Shown: positions 1 to 8,841, counted from the first letter of the stretch. The stretch: 33,006 nt of DNA from a bacterium (GCA_006226965.1 SBGQ01000138.1:1-33006), one strand, 5' to 3'. A program made the numbers and translations. Notes: generated by a model from the sequence alone, not told the origin.

Positions 1-95
1 ATCCGACATCCGACATCCGACATCCGACATCCGACATCCGACATCCGACATCCGACATCCGACATCCGACATCCGACATCCGACATCCGACATCC
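1..95. repeat. 7-mer tandem array (ATCCGAC)n
   Basis: Thirteen perfect copies of ATCCGAC followed by a partial ATCC. The array is cut by the window start, so its full length is unknown. It ends exactly where the TAA stop of the minus-strand VOC gene begins (complement of 96-98). It shares the ATCCG core with the array at 3536-3615. Heptamer tandem arrays are known in cyanobacteria (STRR sequences); I also associate them with Bacteroidota, from memory only. Confidence 0.95.
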
Positions 96-476
96 TTACG
101 CTTGCTCCCACAGTTCTACTTTATTTCCGTCAGGATCTAAAATCCAATTAAACTTTCCGACCCCTTCTTGAACAACGTTTTCAGGATTCAGAACTTCAAC
201 ACCTTCCTCACGCAATACAGGAATGAGAGCATCTAAATCTTCTACGCGAAAGTTTAGCATAAATGGTTTTGTCGATGGCTCCAGGTATGTAGTGTTTTCA
301 TCAAAAAAAGAAAAAACACTCATAGCATCTTCTTTAGGGTCGTTTTCTTTCCAGTTGAAAACCGTGTAAGTCTGTCCGCCAAAATCTATTCCTAAATGTT
401 TTTGATACCATTCTACCAATGCTTTAGGGTCTTTTGATGTGATAAAAACCCCGCCAATTCCTGTAACTCGTTTCAT
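96..476 (-). CDS. VOC family (glyoxalase/bleomycin-resistance-like) protein
   Basis: A 126-residue protein with the vicinal oxygen chelate layout: an N-terminal GIGGVFI strand, WYQKHLGI near residue 23, and a second half ending in ILDPDGNKVELWEQ, where the Glu is in the usual metal-ligand position. Single-domain VOC proteins of this size usually dimerise and act as dioxygenases, isomerases or resistance proteins; the substrate cannot be told from sequence. The start is supported by GGAGG (complement of 484-488) seven bases upstream. The gene stands alone, reads toward the window edge, and its stop codon touches the 7-mer array. I am confident of the family and have no specific function. Confidence 0.85.
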   Translation of the reverse strand: MKRVTGIGGVFITSKDPKALVEWYQKHLGIDFGGQTYTVFNWKENDPKEDAMSVFSFFDENTTYLEPSTKPFMLNFRVEDLDALIPVLREEGVEVLNPENVVQEGVGKFNWILDPDGNKVELWEQA

Positions 477-850
477 AACTCATCCTCCAAAATGTGATTA
501 AAGATTAGAATGCAATATCGGAAAAAAAAGGAATGTAAAGATGAAAAAGGTGTAGAGGTATAAAGGTTAATAGGTTTGGGGAGAATTGAGTAAGGAATTG
601 CGCTCTTTGCGGTTGATTCCAGCAGTCATGGTGCTTCTTGTGTTGCCATCTCCCAAACCCTCATCTGTTCGTGTTCAGTAAATTTCTCCAACTCAAAAAC
701 CTAAAAGAGATTTTTTTGCTCACAAATCATTTCATCGCTTCATTACTTCATCAATACATCAATTATTCATCAAAAAAACGCTTCCAGAGATAGCGCGAAA
801 ATGGGTATTTTTAGCCGAATTTTTTAAATACTCAAAAAGAGAAAAAAAGT
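477..850. other. Intergenic region with two decayed 8-mer repeats
   Basis: About 370 bases between the divergent VOC and acyl-CoA dehydrogenase genes, with no convincing ORF. It holds four consecutive 8-base units starting AGGT (548-579) and four consecutive units of the form TTCATCNN/TACATCAA (731-762). Both look like eroded tandem repeats. The A-rich stretch just before 851 (AAAAAGAGAAAAAAAGT) is the probable leader of the acyl-CoA dehydrogenase gene. I could not fix a promoter. Confidence 0.6.
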
Positions 851-2020
851 ATGTCAACAGATTTATTAAACACACTGCCTTCCTTAAATCAGCTTACAGA
901 AGACGAACAAATGTTGAAGGAAGCCGCAGCAGATTTCGCGAAATCGGTAATCGCGCCCAAGGTACATGAGATGGATCAAAAAGCTAAACTCGATCCTGAA
1001 ATCATAAAAGCATTTTTTGAGCAAGGTTTAATGGGAATCGAAATCCCTGCTGAATACGACGGTGGCGACGGTACCTTTATGATGGCAATTTTAGCAATCG
1101 AGCAAATCTCAAAAGTTGATGCTTCTGCCGGAGTTTTTATGGATGTGCAAAACACGCTCGTAAACAATGCATTTGTAAACTACGCGAACGAAGATTTAAA
1201 ACGTCGATATTTACCGCAATTAGCTAACTCAAAAGTAGGCGCGTATTGTCTTTCTGAGCCATCTTCCGGTTCCGATGCCTTCGCTTTAAAAACCAAAGCC
1301 GTTGATAAAGGCGACCATTATGTACTCAACGGAACCAAATTGTGGATTACCAACGGTAACGAAGCGGAAATCTTCATCATCTTAGCAAACATTAATCCGG
1401 AGGCAGGCTACAAAGGAATCACCGCTTTTGTGGTAGAAAAAAACTTTCCGGGCTTTTCAGTCGGTAAAAAAGAAGACAAATTGGGAATTCGTGCTTCATC
1501 AACCACAGAAATTATTCTCGAAGACTGTATCGTACCGAAAGAAAACGTGTTAGGTGAAGTCGGAAAAGGGTATAAAGTGGCCATCGAAACCTTGAATGAA
1601 GGTCGAATTGGAATCGGTGCACAAATGTTGGGAATTGCTCAGGCAGCACTCGAACACGCCATCGCTTACACCAAAGAACGCAAACAATTTGGTCAGGCCA
1701 TTGCCGATTTCCAAGGCGTACAATTCCAATTAGCAGAAATGGCGATTGATGTAGAAACCGCTCGTTTATTGGTGTACAATGCCGCTCGAATGAAAATGGC
1801 CGGTTTACCTTTCTTGAAAGAAGCGGCTATGGCGAAAATTCGTGCTTCAGAAGTGGCAGAAAAAGTAGCTTCTATGGCTATCGACCTCTATGGCGGTTAC
1901 GGTTACGTGAAAGAATACCCGGTAGAAAAATTCTGGCGCGATGCAAAAATCGGTAAGATTTACGAAGGCACTTCCAACATGCAGTTGCAAACCATCGCAA
2001 AACTGATTTTAAAAGACTAA
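851..2020 (+). CDS. Acyl-CoA dehydrogenase, short/branched-chain type
   Basis: A 389-residue FAD enzyme that would catalyse alpha,beta-dehydrogenation of acyl-CoA in fatty acid or branched-chain amino acid breakdown, passing electrons to ETF. Family signature 1 is GAYCLSEPSSGSD (residues 130-142) and signature 2 lies around LYGGYGY (346-352). The FAD/dimer-contact segment RKQFGQAIADFQ starts at 277. The catalytic base is Glu372 in KIYEGTSNMQ, the position used by short- and medium-chain enzymes. Length is normal for the family. It is monocistronic with a terminator 30 bases downstream. The leader is purine-rich without a clear Shine-Dalgarno. The exact acyl chain preference cannot be assigned. 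Confidence 0.93.
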   Translation: MSTDLLNTLPSLNQLTEDEQMLKEAAADFAKSVIAPKVHEMDQKAKLDPEIIKAFFEQGLMGIEIPAEYDGGDGTFMMAILAIEQISKVDASAGVFMDVQNTLVNNAFVNYANEDLKRRYLPQLANSKVGAYCLSEPSSGSDAFALKTKAVDKGDHYVLNGTKLWITNGNEAEIFIILANINPEAGYKGITAFVVEKNFPGFSVGKKEDKLGIRASSTTEIILEDCIVPKENVLGEVGKGYKVAIETLNEGRIGIGAQMLGIAQAALEHAIAYTKERKQFGQAIADFQGVQFQLAEMAIDVETARLLVYNAARMKMAGLPFLKEAAMAKIRASEVAEKVASMAIDLYGGYGYVKEYPVEKFWRDAKIGKIYEGTSNMQLQTIAKLILKD

Positions 2021-2049
2021 ACCCCTTTTTAAGCAGAACACAACAGATT

Positions 2050-2079
2050 AAAAGCAGTTCCATCCGGACTGCTTTTTTT
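2050..2079 (+). terminator. Rho-independent terminator after acyl-CoA dehydrogenase
   Basis: Perfect 9-bp stem AAAAGCAGT (2050-2058) / ACTGCTTTT (2068-2076) with a 9-base loop, followed by more T residues. It lies 30 bases after the stop codon. Confidence 0.85.
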
Positions 2080-2083
2080 ATGT

Positions 2084-2213
2084 GGGCATAACCGCTCACT
2101 CCGTTCGCGGTCGGGCTATCCGCTGTATCTTTTTTTCGGAACGAACACGTGAGAGCTCAAAACAAACAAAAAACAGTTCCTCAAAAAAGGATGCCGCTCC
2201 TATCCCTTATGCA
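2084..2213. repeat. Putative interspersed imperfect inverted-repeat element
   Basis: A GC-richer block between two genes. It starts with a small hairpin (ACCGC 2091-2095 / GCGGT 2107-2111). Two outer arms then oppose each other: GGGCTATCCGCTGTATC plus a T-run (about 2113-2136) and an A-run plus GGATGCCGCTCCTATCCC (about 2184-2205), an imperfect inverted repeat with a variable centre. From memory, blocks with these arm sequences occur between genes in many Bacteroidota genomes; that needs a genome search. The open frame across it (2082-2285) shows no protein-like features. Confidence 0.5.
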
Positions 2214-2296
2214 AAAGACCCGATTACATTCTCAATGCAAGGTTACATGGCCTCATTTTTTAAAACATTTATCCAGAAAGTTTAGCATCTTAGATA

Positions 2297-3451
2297 ATGA
2301 TTTATAAATTACTGTATGTAAGTTTGTTTCTACTCCTTTCCTCCTGTTCCCTATTCTCAGGCAACGACAAAAAGAAAGAGGATGCTTGTGATTGGCCGCC
2401 GGGAAATCGAAATTATTCGTGGCGCATTGATACTGTGGGCTATTGGCCATCTGAAATGGGTGGATTGTATGTGTTTAACGATACTACAGCATTCCTGACG
2501 GGGTACATTAATGCAAAAAATGGAGATAATTTAGCCGGACTTCGTTGGAATGGAACCGCTTGGATTCAAGACATTTACAGCCCTTTACCCGAGTTTCCCA
2601 TAGGCCATTATGGCCTTGATGCTGCCGGGGATGATTCCATCATGGTTTCGGTAGGATATTGGGGGCTGAACTTAGACCAAGCAGCCATTGGTGAGTTTAA
2701 TCTAAATACCAAAACCTGGACCAAATACCAATTTGAAACCGTAGGAAGGCTCAATTCGGTCTGGACCGATGGCAACGGATTCTATGTGGCTGTGGGTGAT
2801 AATGGAATCATTTACACAAAAGAATCACCAAATTCGGATTGGGTGTTTTCGCGCATGGAAGATGAGTTTAACTTATCCAAAGTGAGTGGAATCAGTAAGG
2901 ATGAATGGTATGTCTCTGGATATAAATACCCTACTCCTGGTTCTCAGAGCAATAACAAAATCTACAGGTATAAAAATGGGAGTTATTTAACACTCTATGA
3001 TACCTATAATCTAGAATCAAGTATTTTGCCTGTTTATGCATCATCACTTGTTACGAGATTAGATGCTAAACGATGTGAAACTACGGACTCATTATACTTA
3101 TTTGTTTCTGGTATTGAGCACGTAAAGTTAACTTCTTATTCGTCAGAATTGATGTTTAAACCAACTAGTTTGTCTAGATTAAGTTCAGGTGAAAATGAAA
3201 TCTCATCTACTAGTCCAAACATATTTGCGCTATCTCCAAATGATGTGTGGATTCCAACATTAAGCTTTGGGTTATACCATTACAATGGATTGGATGTAAA
3301 AAAAATCGAATCCATACCCAATCTAAATTATGGCGATATATCAAAGACAGGTTTGTTACGTCAGATAAAAAAATCTGCTTCCGGAAAAATCTGGATGCTC
3401 ATGGAAAGCAATTCTCAACAATATTTACTTATTCAAGGTACACCTCTTTAG
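2297..3451 (+). CDS. Exported lipoprotein, probable beta-propeller-like
   Basis: A 384-residue protein with a lipoprotein signal peptide: short charged start, hydrophobic LLYVSLFLLL, and lipobox LSSC with the acylated Cys at 17. The mature part is rich in W, Y, G and D and contains repeated strand-like stretches such as NSVWTDGNGFYVAVGDNGIIY, typical of propeller-type extracellular repeats. No catalytic motif is visible. It probably sits on a membrane facing the periplasm or outside. It lies between the interspersed repeat element and a hairpin terminator, convergent with the HMG-CoA reductase gene. The fold assignment is inference and the function is unknown. Confidence 0.7.
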   Translation: MIYKLLYVSLFLLLSSCSLFSGNDKKKEDACDWPPGNRNYSWRIDTVGYWPSEMGGLYVFNDTTAFLTGYINAKNGDNLAGLRWNGTAWIQDIYSPLPEFPIGHYGLDAAGDDSIMVSVGYWGLNLDQAAIGEFNLNTKTWTKYQFETVGRLNSVWTDGNGFYVAVGDNGIIYTKESPNSDWVFSRMEDEFNLSKVSGISKDEWYVSGYKYPTPGSQSNNKIYRYKNGSYLTLYDTYNLESSILPVYASSLVTRLDAKRCETTDSLYLFVSGIEHVKLTSYSSELMFKPTSLSRLSSGENEISSTSPNIFALSPNDVWIPTLSFGLYHYNGLDVKKIESIPNLNYGDISKTGLLRQIKKSASGKIWMLMESNSQQYLLIQGTPL

Positions 3452-3476
3452 GCAAAATAATTTCTATATAAAAAAA

Positions 3477-3503
3477 GCACGAGCGTTCGCCCGTGCCTTT
3501 AGT
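3477..3503 (+). terminator. Hairpin terminator after the lipoprotein gene
   Basis: Stem GCACG (3477-3481) / CGTGC (3492-3496) extended inward by GCG/CGC across one A-C mismatch, preceded by a run of A and followed by TTTAGTTTT. It lies 25 bases downstream of the stop codon. The A-run on one side would also let it work on the opposite strand, but the 7-mer array separates it from the convergent gene. Confidence 0.75.
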
Positions 3504-3535
3504 TTTATTTGCCTTCTATGCGATTATAAAATAAC

Positions 3536-3615
3536 ATCCGCAATCCGCAATCCGCAATCCGCAATCCGCAATCCGCAATCCGCAATCCGCAATCCGCAAT
3601 CCGCAATCCGCAATC
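3536..3615. repeat. 7-mer tandem array (ATCCGCA)n
   Basis: Eleven perfect copies of ATCCGCA followed by ATC, directly abutting the TAA stop of the minus-strand HMG-CoA reductase gene (complement of 3616-3618). The unit differs from the array at 1-95 only in its last two bases. The array reads open in several frames, giving an artefactual IADCGLR-type peptide. Confidence 0.95.
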
Positions 3616-5172
3616 TTACCTGTTTCTACCGTACTTCTCGTGACTGGAAACCCAATCCAAAGAAGAAATTGCAGAACCAAGAGAAACTTCACCGGCAAGC
3701 GCTACGCCGGCAATAATCTCAGCGAACTTTTTAGCTCGGTCGCGTCCGTAACAATCCATCACTTCCAAACACTCACGTTGCGTTGCCAAGCCTGTTCCGC
3801 CACCGTATGTTGCCACAATTAAAGACGGAATAGTAAGTGAAATGTATAAATCGCCGTCCGGTAATAATTCGGTATACAAAATTCCCGCAGATGATTCCGA
3901 AACGTTAGCAACGTCTTGGCCCGTTGCAATAAACATAGCCGTAATCGCATTCGGTGAATGGGCGCCGTTATTGTTGGCTCCGGAGAAAAACGCTCCGACA
4001 GTAGAAACTTTCCAATGGTAGTGCAGCGAGTGGGGATCTACGCGCATCACTTTTTCGAGCACATCTTTTTTGAGAACACATTCAGCGGTAACACGTTTTC
4101 CGCGGGTACGCATAATGTTTACCTGCGAGGCTTTTTTATCCGTAGCAAAGTTCGATTCCAAATAAAAACGCTGAATCGTTTTCTGCGGATAGTTATCCAA
4201 AATCCACGAACAGGCTGCAAAGGTTGCGCGCCCCACCATGTTTTGTCCGGCAGCATCTCCTGTGCTGTAATTAAAACGCAAATACACAAACTTGTTCGAG
4301 AAAAAGGGATCTATATACAAGAGTTTGGCAATAGAAGAGGTGCCTTCGGCTTCTTCTTTAATCTTTTGTTTTATTTCAGGCGATTCCATCCAATCAAAAA
4401 ACTCACGACCTTGACGTGCATTTTCAAAAATGAAAACAGGAGCGCGTTGCATACAATCATCAACTACGGTAGTTATACAGCCACCTGAAAGGTTAATCGC
4501 TTTAATTCCTCTGTTGTATGATGCTACTAAGGTTCCTTCAGTGGTTGCCAATGGAACCAAAAATTCACCTTGTGCATGTTCGCCTTTTATGTGAATCGGG
4601 CCGGCAAAACCAAGCGGAACCTGAGCTACTCCGGTAAAGTTCTCGATGTTTCCCGGAAGTGTTTTTGGGTCGATGGAGTATTTATCAATATGGTTAAATG
4701 TGGCGCCCGAATACTTCGAAATAAACTCCTGACGCTTTTTAATAATGGCCGGACTGTAATCGTCTTCTTTATCGTAAGGAATTCGAACTCTATCCGCTTG
4801 GTCTTCAGAAATGGAGTCTTCAATTTTAAGTGTGAATTTTCCGAACCCCTCGGTTACAAATGAAATTTCAATTTCGTGTTTTCCTTCATCCAAGTGCTGA
4901 ATGTGCATAAAAACGTCAACAACTTCACGAAGAGGAAAGTCGATAGCATTACTGGCATTAATTGCAGTCGGTTTTACATCTTTACCTTTAATGGTGAGGT
5001 GAACTTCATTAATCGGTACAGGTTTTTTATCAATCTTTAAATCGGAAACCCCGACTAATTTAGCATCACTCAAACGATTCTTTAAGCTGTAACGAACCCC
5101 TCCATTCGTGTTTTTTAAACTCCCGTACGTATAAAGTTGACGAAGAATAAGACTTGGAATTTTCATGAACAT
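3616..5172 (-). CDS. Hydroxymethylglutaryl-CoA reductase (class I type)
   Basis: Makes mevalonate from HMG-CoA, the committed step of the mevalonate route to isoprenoids. The catalytic set of class I enzymes is visible (numbered on the frame from 5265): Glu243 in TTEG, Lys377/378 in TDKK, Asp451 in GQD, and His542 in SSH near the C-terminus. The nucleotide-binding GDAAGQN is at 336-342. An extra domain of roughly 120 residues precedes the catalytic part. The open frame starts at 5265, but I prefer the ATG at 5172 (GAGG five bases upstream) or 5166, because the following KIPSLILRQLYTYGSL matches how I remember related proteins starting. It is divergent from the binding-protein gene. Confidence 0.92.
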   Translation of the reverse strand: MFMKIPSLILRQLYTYGSLKNTNGGVRYSLKNRLSDAKLVGVSDLKIDKKPVPINEVHLTIKGKDVKPTAINASNAIDFPLREVVDVFMHIQHLDEGKHEIEISFVTEGFGKFTLKIEDSISEDQADRVRIPYDKEDDYSPAIIKKRQEFISKYSGATFNHIDKYSIDPKTLPGNIENFTGVAQVPLGFAGPIHIKGEHAQGEFLVPLATTEGTLVASYNRGIKAINLSGGCITTVVDDCMQRAPVFIFENARQGREFFDWMESPEIKQKIKEEAEGTSSIAKLLYIDPFFSNKFVYLRFNYSTGDAAGQNMVGRATFAACSWILDNYPQKTIQRFYLESNFATDKKASQVNIMRTRGKRVTAECVLKKDVLEKVMRVDPHSLHYHWKVSTVGAFFSGANNNGAHSPNAITAMFIATGQDVANVSESSAGILYTELLPDGDLYISLTIPSLIVATYGGGTGLATQRECLEVMDCYGRDRAKKFAEIIAGVALAGEVSLGSAISSLDWVSSHEKYGRNR

Positions 5173-5366
5173 AGAAACCTCGGTGAATGTGTATTTAAAA
5201 GCGCTTTTTCGAAGCTGTAATCTATAATTTGAATTCATAGTGTGCAAAAAAACTTTTATACTCAAATAAATTTGTCTGAAATGTGATTTTTAATTTTGAA
5301 AAACAGTTTCTAATCATCATATTAGGCGATGTAAGCGGTTTCATTTTATTTATTCTAGGAGGCTAT

Positions 5367-6266
5367 ATGTCCTTTTATCAGTTGTTGAAGAGGTTGGGTT
5401 CAGCGGCTCTGATTCTATTTATGAGTGGTCAATTCTTCTCACTTTCTGCTCAGAATGCAGAGAAACTCACCGTTCGTTATTTGCCGCCCGAAGAGGGAAT
5501 GGGTTCCCGCAGTGAGTATTATCATCTTCTCTTAAAATTAGCCTTGGAAAAAACCGTTCCTACTTACGGTGAATACTCCTTGGTTCCTGCAGAGAAGGCG
5601 ATGATGCAACGCGATGCTTTAAAAGCAATGATGTCCGGCCATACCTTGGACGTAGTTCATACCATGACCGATAAAATCAGAGAAAGAGTATTGTTGCCCA
5701 TCCGAATTCCATTAGTAAAAGGTTTAATTGGTGTTCGTTTGGTTATGGTGAAGCAGGAAAATCAAAGTAAATATCTGAACGTTAAAACCGTAGATGACCT
5801 AAAAAAATACTCGTTTGGACAAGGTCATGATTGGCCGGATACCGAGATTTTACGCTACAATGATATTAAAGTGGTTACTTCTCCAGAATTCAGTCCGCTT
5901 TTCGGCATGTTAAAAAACGATGAGTTTGACGGATTCCCTCGCGCTGTTTTTGAAATCTGGGACGAAGTTCAGGATAACAAAGACAAAAACTTAGTAGTTG
6001 CCGATGGTTTTTATATCTACTACCCGACAGCCATGTATTTCTTTGTTCGTAAGGATAAACAAGGCGCTGCCATTGCAAAACGTATTGAAGCAGGATTGAG
6101 ATTGGCTATTAAAGACGGTTCGTTCGATAAATTATTCAACGCAACAATGAAACCGTATCTCGATAAAGCGAACCTGAAAGACAGAGTGGGTATTAAACTC
6201 AAAAACTCTTTATTGCCAGATGATACCCCATTAAATGATCCGTCATTGTGGTATATGAAATTTTAA
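5367..6266 (+). CDS. Exported periplasmic solute-binding-like protein
   Basis: About 299 residues starting at the ATG preceded by a perfect AGGAGG (5357-5362, four bases before the start); the frame opens at 5283, but the downstream start gives a clean signal peptide (KRLGSAALILFMSGQFFSLSAQ). The mature protein resembles the type-II periplasmic binding fold used by amino-acid ABC transporters: a LTVRYLPPEEG first strand, a ...DVVHTMTDK segment, then VDDLKKYSFG and a late FDKLFNATMKPYL helix. No permease or ATPase gene is adjacent, so it may be an orphan sensor or binding protein rather than a transporter part. The ligand is unknown. Confidence 0.7.
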   Translation: MSFYQLLKRLGSAALILFMSGQFFSLSAQNAEKLTVRYLPPEEGMGSRSEYYHLLLKLALEKTVPTYGEYSLVPAEKAMMQRDALKAMMSGHTLDVVHTMTDKIRERVLLPIRIPLVKGLIGVRLVMVKQENQSKYLNVKTVDDLKKYSFGQGHDWPDTEILRYNDIKVVTSPEFSPLFGMLKNDEFDGFPRAVFEIWDEVQDNKDKNLVVADGFYIYYPTAMYFFVRKDKQGAAIAKRIEAGLRLAIKDGSFDKLFNATMKPYLDKANLKDRVGIKLKNSLLPDDTPLNDPSLWYMKF

Positions 6267-6289
6267 TGTGAATTTCGTTTAGGTTGGAT

Positions 6290-6331
6290 ACAAAAGCCGG
6301 TTCAAGAATTTGAATCGGCTTTTGTTTTTTT
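6290..6331 (+). terminator. Strong terminator before priA
   Basis: Ten-bp stem ACAAAAGCCG (6290-6299) / CGGCTTTTGT (6316-6325), with an additional TTC/GAA pairing inside, followed by a run of T. It separates the binding-protein gene from priA. Confidence 0.85.
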
Positions 6332-6361
6332 ATGGGTTCATGTTTTAACTATTTTTGAGCC

Positions 6362-8770
6362 ATGATATACGCCGATATTGCTTTGCCGACACCCATTAGA
6401 GCTCCGTTTACTTATGAAATACCGGAGAGTTTAAAGGCAAGCGTACAAATCGGCGTTCGGGTTCATGTACCGTTCGGCCCTCGTTACGCCATCGGTTTAG
6501 TTGATAAGATTCACGATGTAAAACCGACATTCGACACCAAGCAGATTAAAGAGGTTTTAGATACACAGCCTTTGTTTTCTAAAGAGTTGCTCAAATTAGC
6601 GGAGTGGGTGAGTAACTATTATTTCTGTTCTAAAGGAGAAGTTTATCAGGCTATGTTGCCTGTCGGGTTGAATTACCAAAGCATTCGATTTATTCGGCTT
6701 CTTGATTCCCAAAGCAGTTTGGTTCATACACAGTTTTTAGCGCGTTTATCAGAAAAGGAAAAGTTTTTATTGAAGGATATTTTGGCGGAATTTCGTGATA
6801 TAAGTACTTCTGAATTGAACGAATTGTCAGAATCGGGTATTATCGAAATTTGGGATGAGCCGAAGATAAAAGCCACTCAGGTTAAGGAACGAGTTTGGAA
6901 TTGGGTGGAATCTTCATCAAATGAAAAAGCTAAAACATATTTGTCTGAGCAGAAAAAACTTGCCCAATGGCATGCTGCACTTCAGGAATTGCTGCTTTTA
7001 GATTTGCCTGCAACTACTTCTCAATTACAATCGGAGCTAATAAGTGCAGCGCATTTAAAACGCATCGAAAAACAAGGATTTATTAAGGTTGATGAACGCA
7101 TAAAAGAGTACAAAGATGAACACTATGCACATCAGCCGGAAAATATTCGTTCGTTAAATGCCGAGCAGTTTAAGGCTTACGAAACGATTAAAGAATCGGT
7201 AATTCATCAAAAATATGAGCCGTTTTTGTTAAAAGGTGTCACGGGTTCCGGAAAAACGGAAGTGTATATTCACGCTATAAAAACCAGTTTAGAATTAGGG
7301 AAAGGCGCCATTTTATTGGTTCCGGAAATTGCACTCACACCGCAAACCGTTCGACGTTTTTATGAGATTTTTGGGGATGAAATCGCGGTTTTACACAGTC
7401 GTTTATCAGATGCCGAACGTTTGTTTGCATGGAACGAATTAAAATCCGGGAACAAGCGAATTGTGATTGGTCCGCGCTCTGCGGTATTTGCTCCTGTCAG
7501 AAATCCGGGTATCATTATTGTTGATGAAGAGCACGACAATTCGTACAAACAGGAAGACCCTGCGCCTCGTTATCACGGAAGAGAAACGGCAATTACACGG
7601 GCTTTTTTGGAAAACTGTCCGGTGGTTTTAGGTTCTGCAACACCCGCGTTAACCACTTGGAATCAGGCAAAAGAAGGGAAAATACGTTTACTGGAGTTGA
7701 ACGAGCGTCATGCCGGAGCAACATTGCCGGAAGTTGAAATTCTGGACTTATCCAAGTATCGAAACGCCATGCGCGGCCCATTGGCAATTCCCGTTTTTCA
7801 GGCTATTGATGAGGCGCTCAAAAAAGATGAACAAGCCATTATTTTGCTGAATCGCAGAGGTTTTGCACCGCATTTGTTGTGTACGTCTTGCGGAAGTATT
7901 CAGGAGTGTCCGAACTGTTCGGTTTCTTTAACCTATCATAAACCGTCTCGGGCATTTCGTTGCCATTATTGCGGATACGGGCGTTTTGAAACCTCTGCGT
8001 GTTCATCATGCGGGAATCCCGAATTGGAAAAAGTGGGGTTTGGTACGCAACGAATAGAAGAGGAAATTGTAGCGCTTTTTCCTGATGTAAAAGTATTGCG
8101 TATGGATCAGGATACTACGCGAGGTAAGTATTCACATCGAGAGCTAACAGAAGCATTTCGGAAAAAAGAAGCCCATTTATTAATCGGTACTCAATTGGTT
8201 TCCAAAGGTTTGGATTTCCCTGATGTTACGGTTGTAGGGGTGATTAATACGGATACGGAATTGGCGTTCCCCTCCTATAAATCGCACGAACGAATGTTCC
8301 AGTTGTTGAGTCAGGTTGCGGGGCGTTCCGGACGCGGACAAAAAAAAGGAGTGGTGTATTTCCAAACATGGAAACCCGGAAAAATGGCACTTACAGCCGC
8401 CAAAGTACACGATTATGAATTGTTCGCAGAAACTGAGTTGTTGCATCGAAAAGAAGCTGAATATCCGCCGTACAGCAAATTGGTGAATATTACGTTTAAG
8501 GGTAAGAATAAAGATGAAGTCGGGAAAGCAGCCCAATTGTACCATCAGTGTGTGAGCGAATTGGCATCGAAATGGCCGGTTTTGGGTCCGGCGCCATCAA
8601 CAATAGAAAAAATAGACCGCGAGTTTTATTGGGAATTAACCTTAAAAATGCACCCGAATATCAAGACAAACGGAATTGCTCAATTATTGGAAGCTGTAAC
8701 GAATTTATATGATGAAAGACGCAGTTCCAATTACGGAGCCATTCGCGTTATCGTTCGTGTTGATGCTTAA
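6362..8770 (+). CDS. priA: Primosomal protein N' (replication restart helicase PriA)
   Basis: An 802-residue superfamily 2 helicase that reloads the replisome at stalled forks. The N-terminal DNA 3'-end-binding domain (ADIALPTPIRAPFTYEIP) is followed by the helicase core with Walker A GVTGSGKT (292-299, Lys298) and DEEH at 388-391. The zinc-binding insert has four CxxC pairs between Cys507 and Cys550. Motifs typical of PriA follow (VGFGTQRIEEE, LIGTQLVSKGLDFPDV, QVAGRSGRG). All parts are present and the length is slightly above the E. coli enzyme. It is monocistronic, with a hairpin terminator just upstream. Confidence 0.97.
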   Translation: MIYADIALPTPIRAPFTYEIPESLKASVQIGVRVHVPFGPRYAIGLVDKIHDVKPTFDTKQIKEVLDTQPLFSKELLKLAEWVSNYYFCSKGEVYQAMLPVGLNYQSIRFIRLLDSQSSLVHTQFLARLSEKEKFLLKDILAEFRDISTSELNELSESGIIEIWDEPKIKATQVKERVWNWVESSSNEKAKTYLSEQKKLAQWHAALQELLLLDLPATTSQLQSELISAAHLKRIEKQGFIKVDERIKEYKDEHYAHQPENIRSLNAEQFKAYETIKESVIHQKYEPFLLKGVTGSGKTEVYIHAIKTSLELGKGAILLVPEIALTPQTVRRFYEIFGDEIAVLHSRLSDAERLFAWNELKSGNKRIVIGPRSAVFAPVRNPGIIIVDEEHDNSYKQEDPAPRYHGRETAITRAFLENCPVVLGSATPALTTWNQAKEGKIRLLELNERHAGATLPEVEILDLSKYRNAMRGPLAIPVFQAIDEALKKDEQAIILLNRRGFAPHLLCTSCGSIQECPNCSVSLTYHKPSRAFRCHYCGYGRFETSACSSCGNPELEKVGFGTQRIEEEIVALFPDVKVLRMDQDTTRGKYSHRELTEAFRKKEAHLLIGTQLVSKGLDFPDVTVVGVINTDTELAFPSYKSHERMFQLLSQVAGRSGRGQKKGVVYFQTWKPGKMALTAAKVHDYELFAETELLHRKEAEYPPYSKLVNITFKGKNKDEVGKAAQLYHQCVSELASKWPVLGPAPSTIEKIDREFYWELTLKMHPNIKTNGIAQLLEAVTNLYDERRSSNYGAIRVIVRVDA

Positions 8771-8805
8771 AAAAGCGTGAACTACGTCTTGATTGGCAAC
8801 TATCG

Positions 8806-8837
8806 AGCAAAAAAAATGCTGACCGAAATCAGCATTT
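8806..8837 (-). terminator. Terminator for the DUF3127 gene
   Basis: Nine-bp stem AAATGCTGA (8814-8822) / TCAGCATTT (8829-8837). The T-run lies on the minus-strand side (an A-run at 8809-8816 on +), so it serves the minus-strand gene ending at 8842. It may also give partial termination for priA. Confidence 0.75.
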
Positions 8838-8841
8838 ACTT

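Noticed and set aside
1-95. CRISPR array
   Set aside because: The units are 7 bases with no spacers; this is a simple tandem repeat, as is 3536-3615.
2082-2285. 67-residue frame after the terminator
   Set aside because: It spans the interspersed repeat element, has low-complexity K/S/T composition and no ribosome binding site or homology-like motif.
3516-3698. Open frame with IADCGLR repeats over the 7-mer array
   Set aside because: It is only the translation of the ATCCGCA array joined to the antisense of the HMG-CoA reductase gene end; no independent gene evidence.
4200-4260. HMG-CoA reductase apparently lacking catalytic lysine (GRAT in place of SKGT after GDAxGxN)
   Set aside because: That lysine is not the catalytic one. 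The catalytic lysine maps to the TDKK motif, which is present.
3958-4488. 176-residue plus-strand frame
   Set aside because: It lies entirely antisense inside the HMG-CoA reductase gene, whose motifs are unambiguous.
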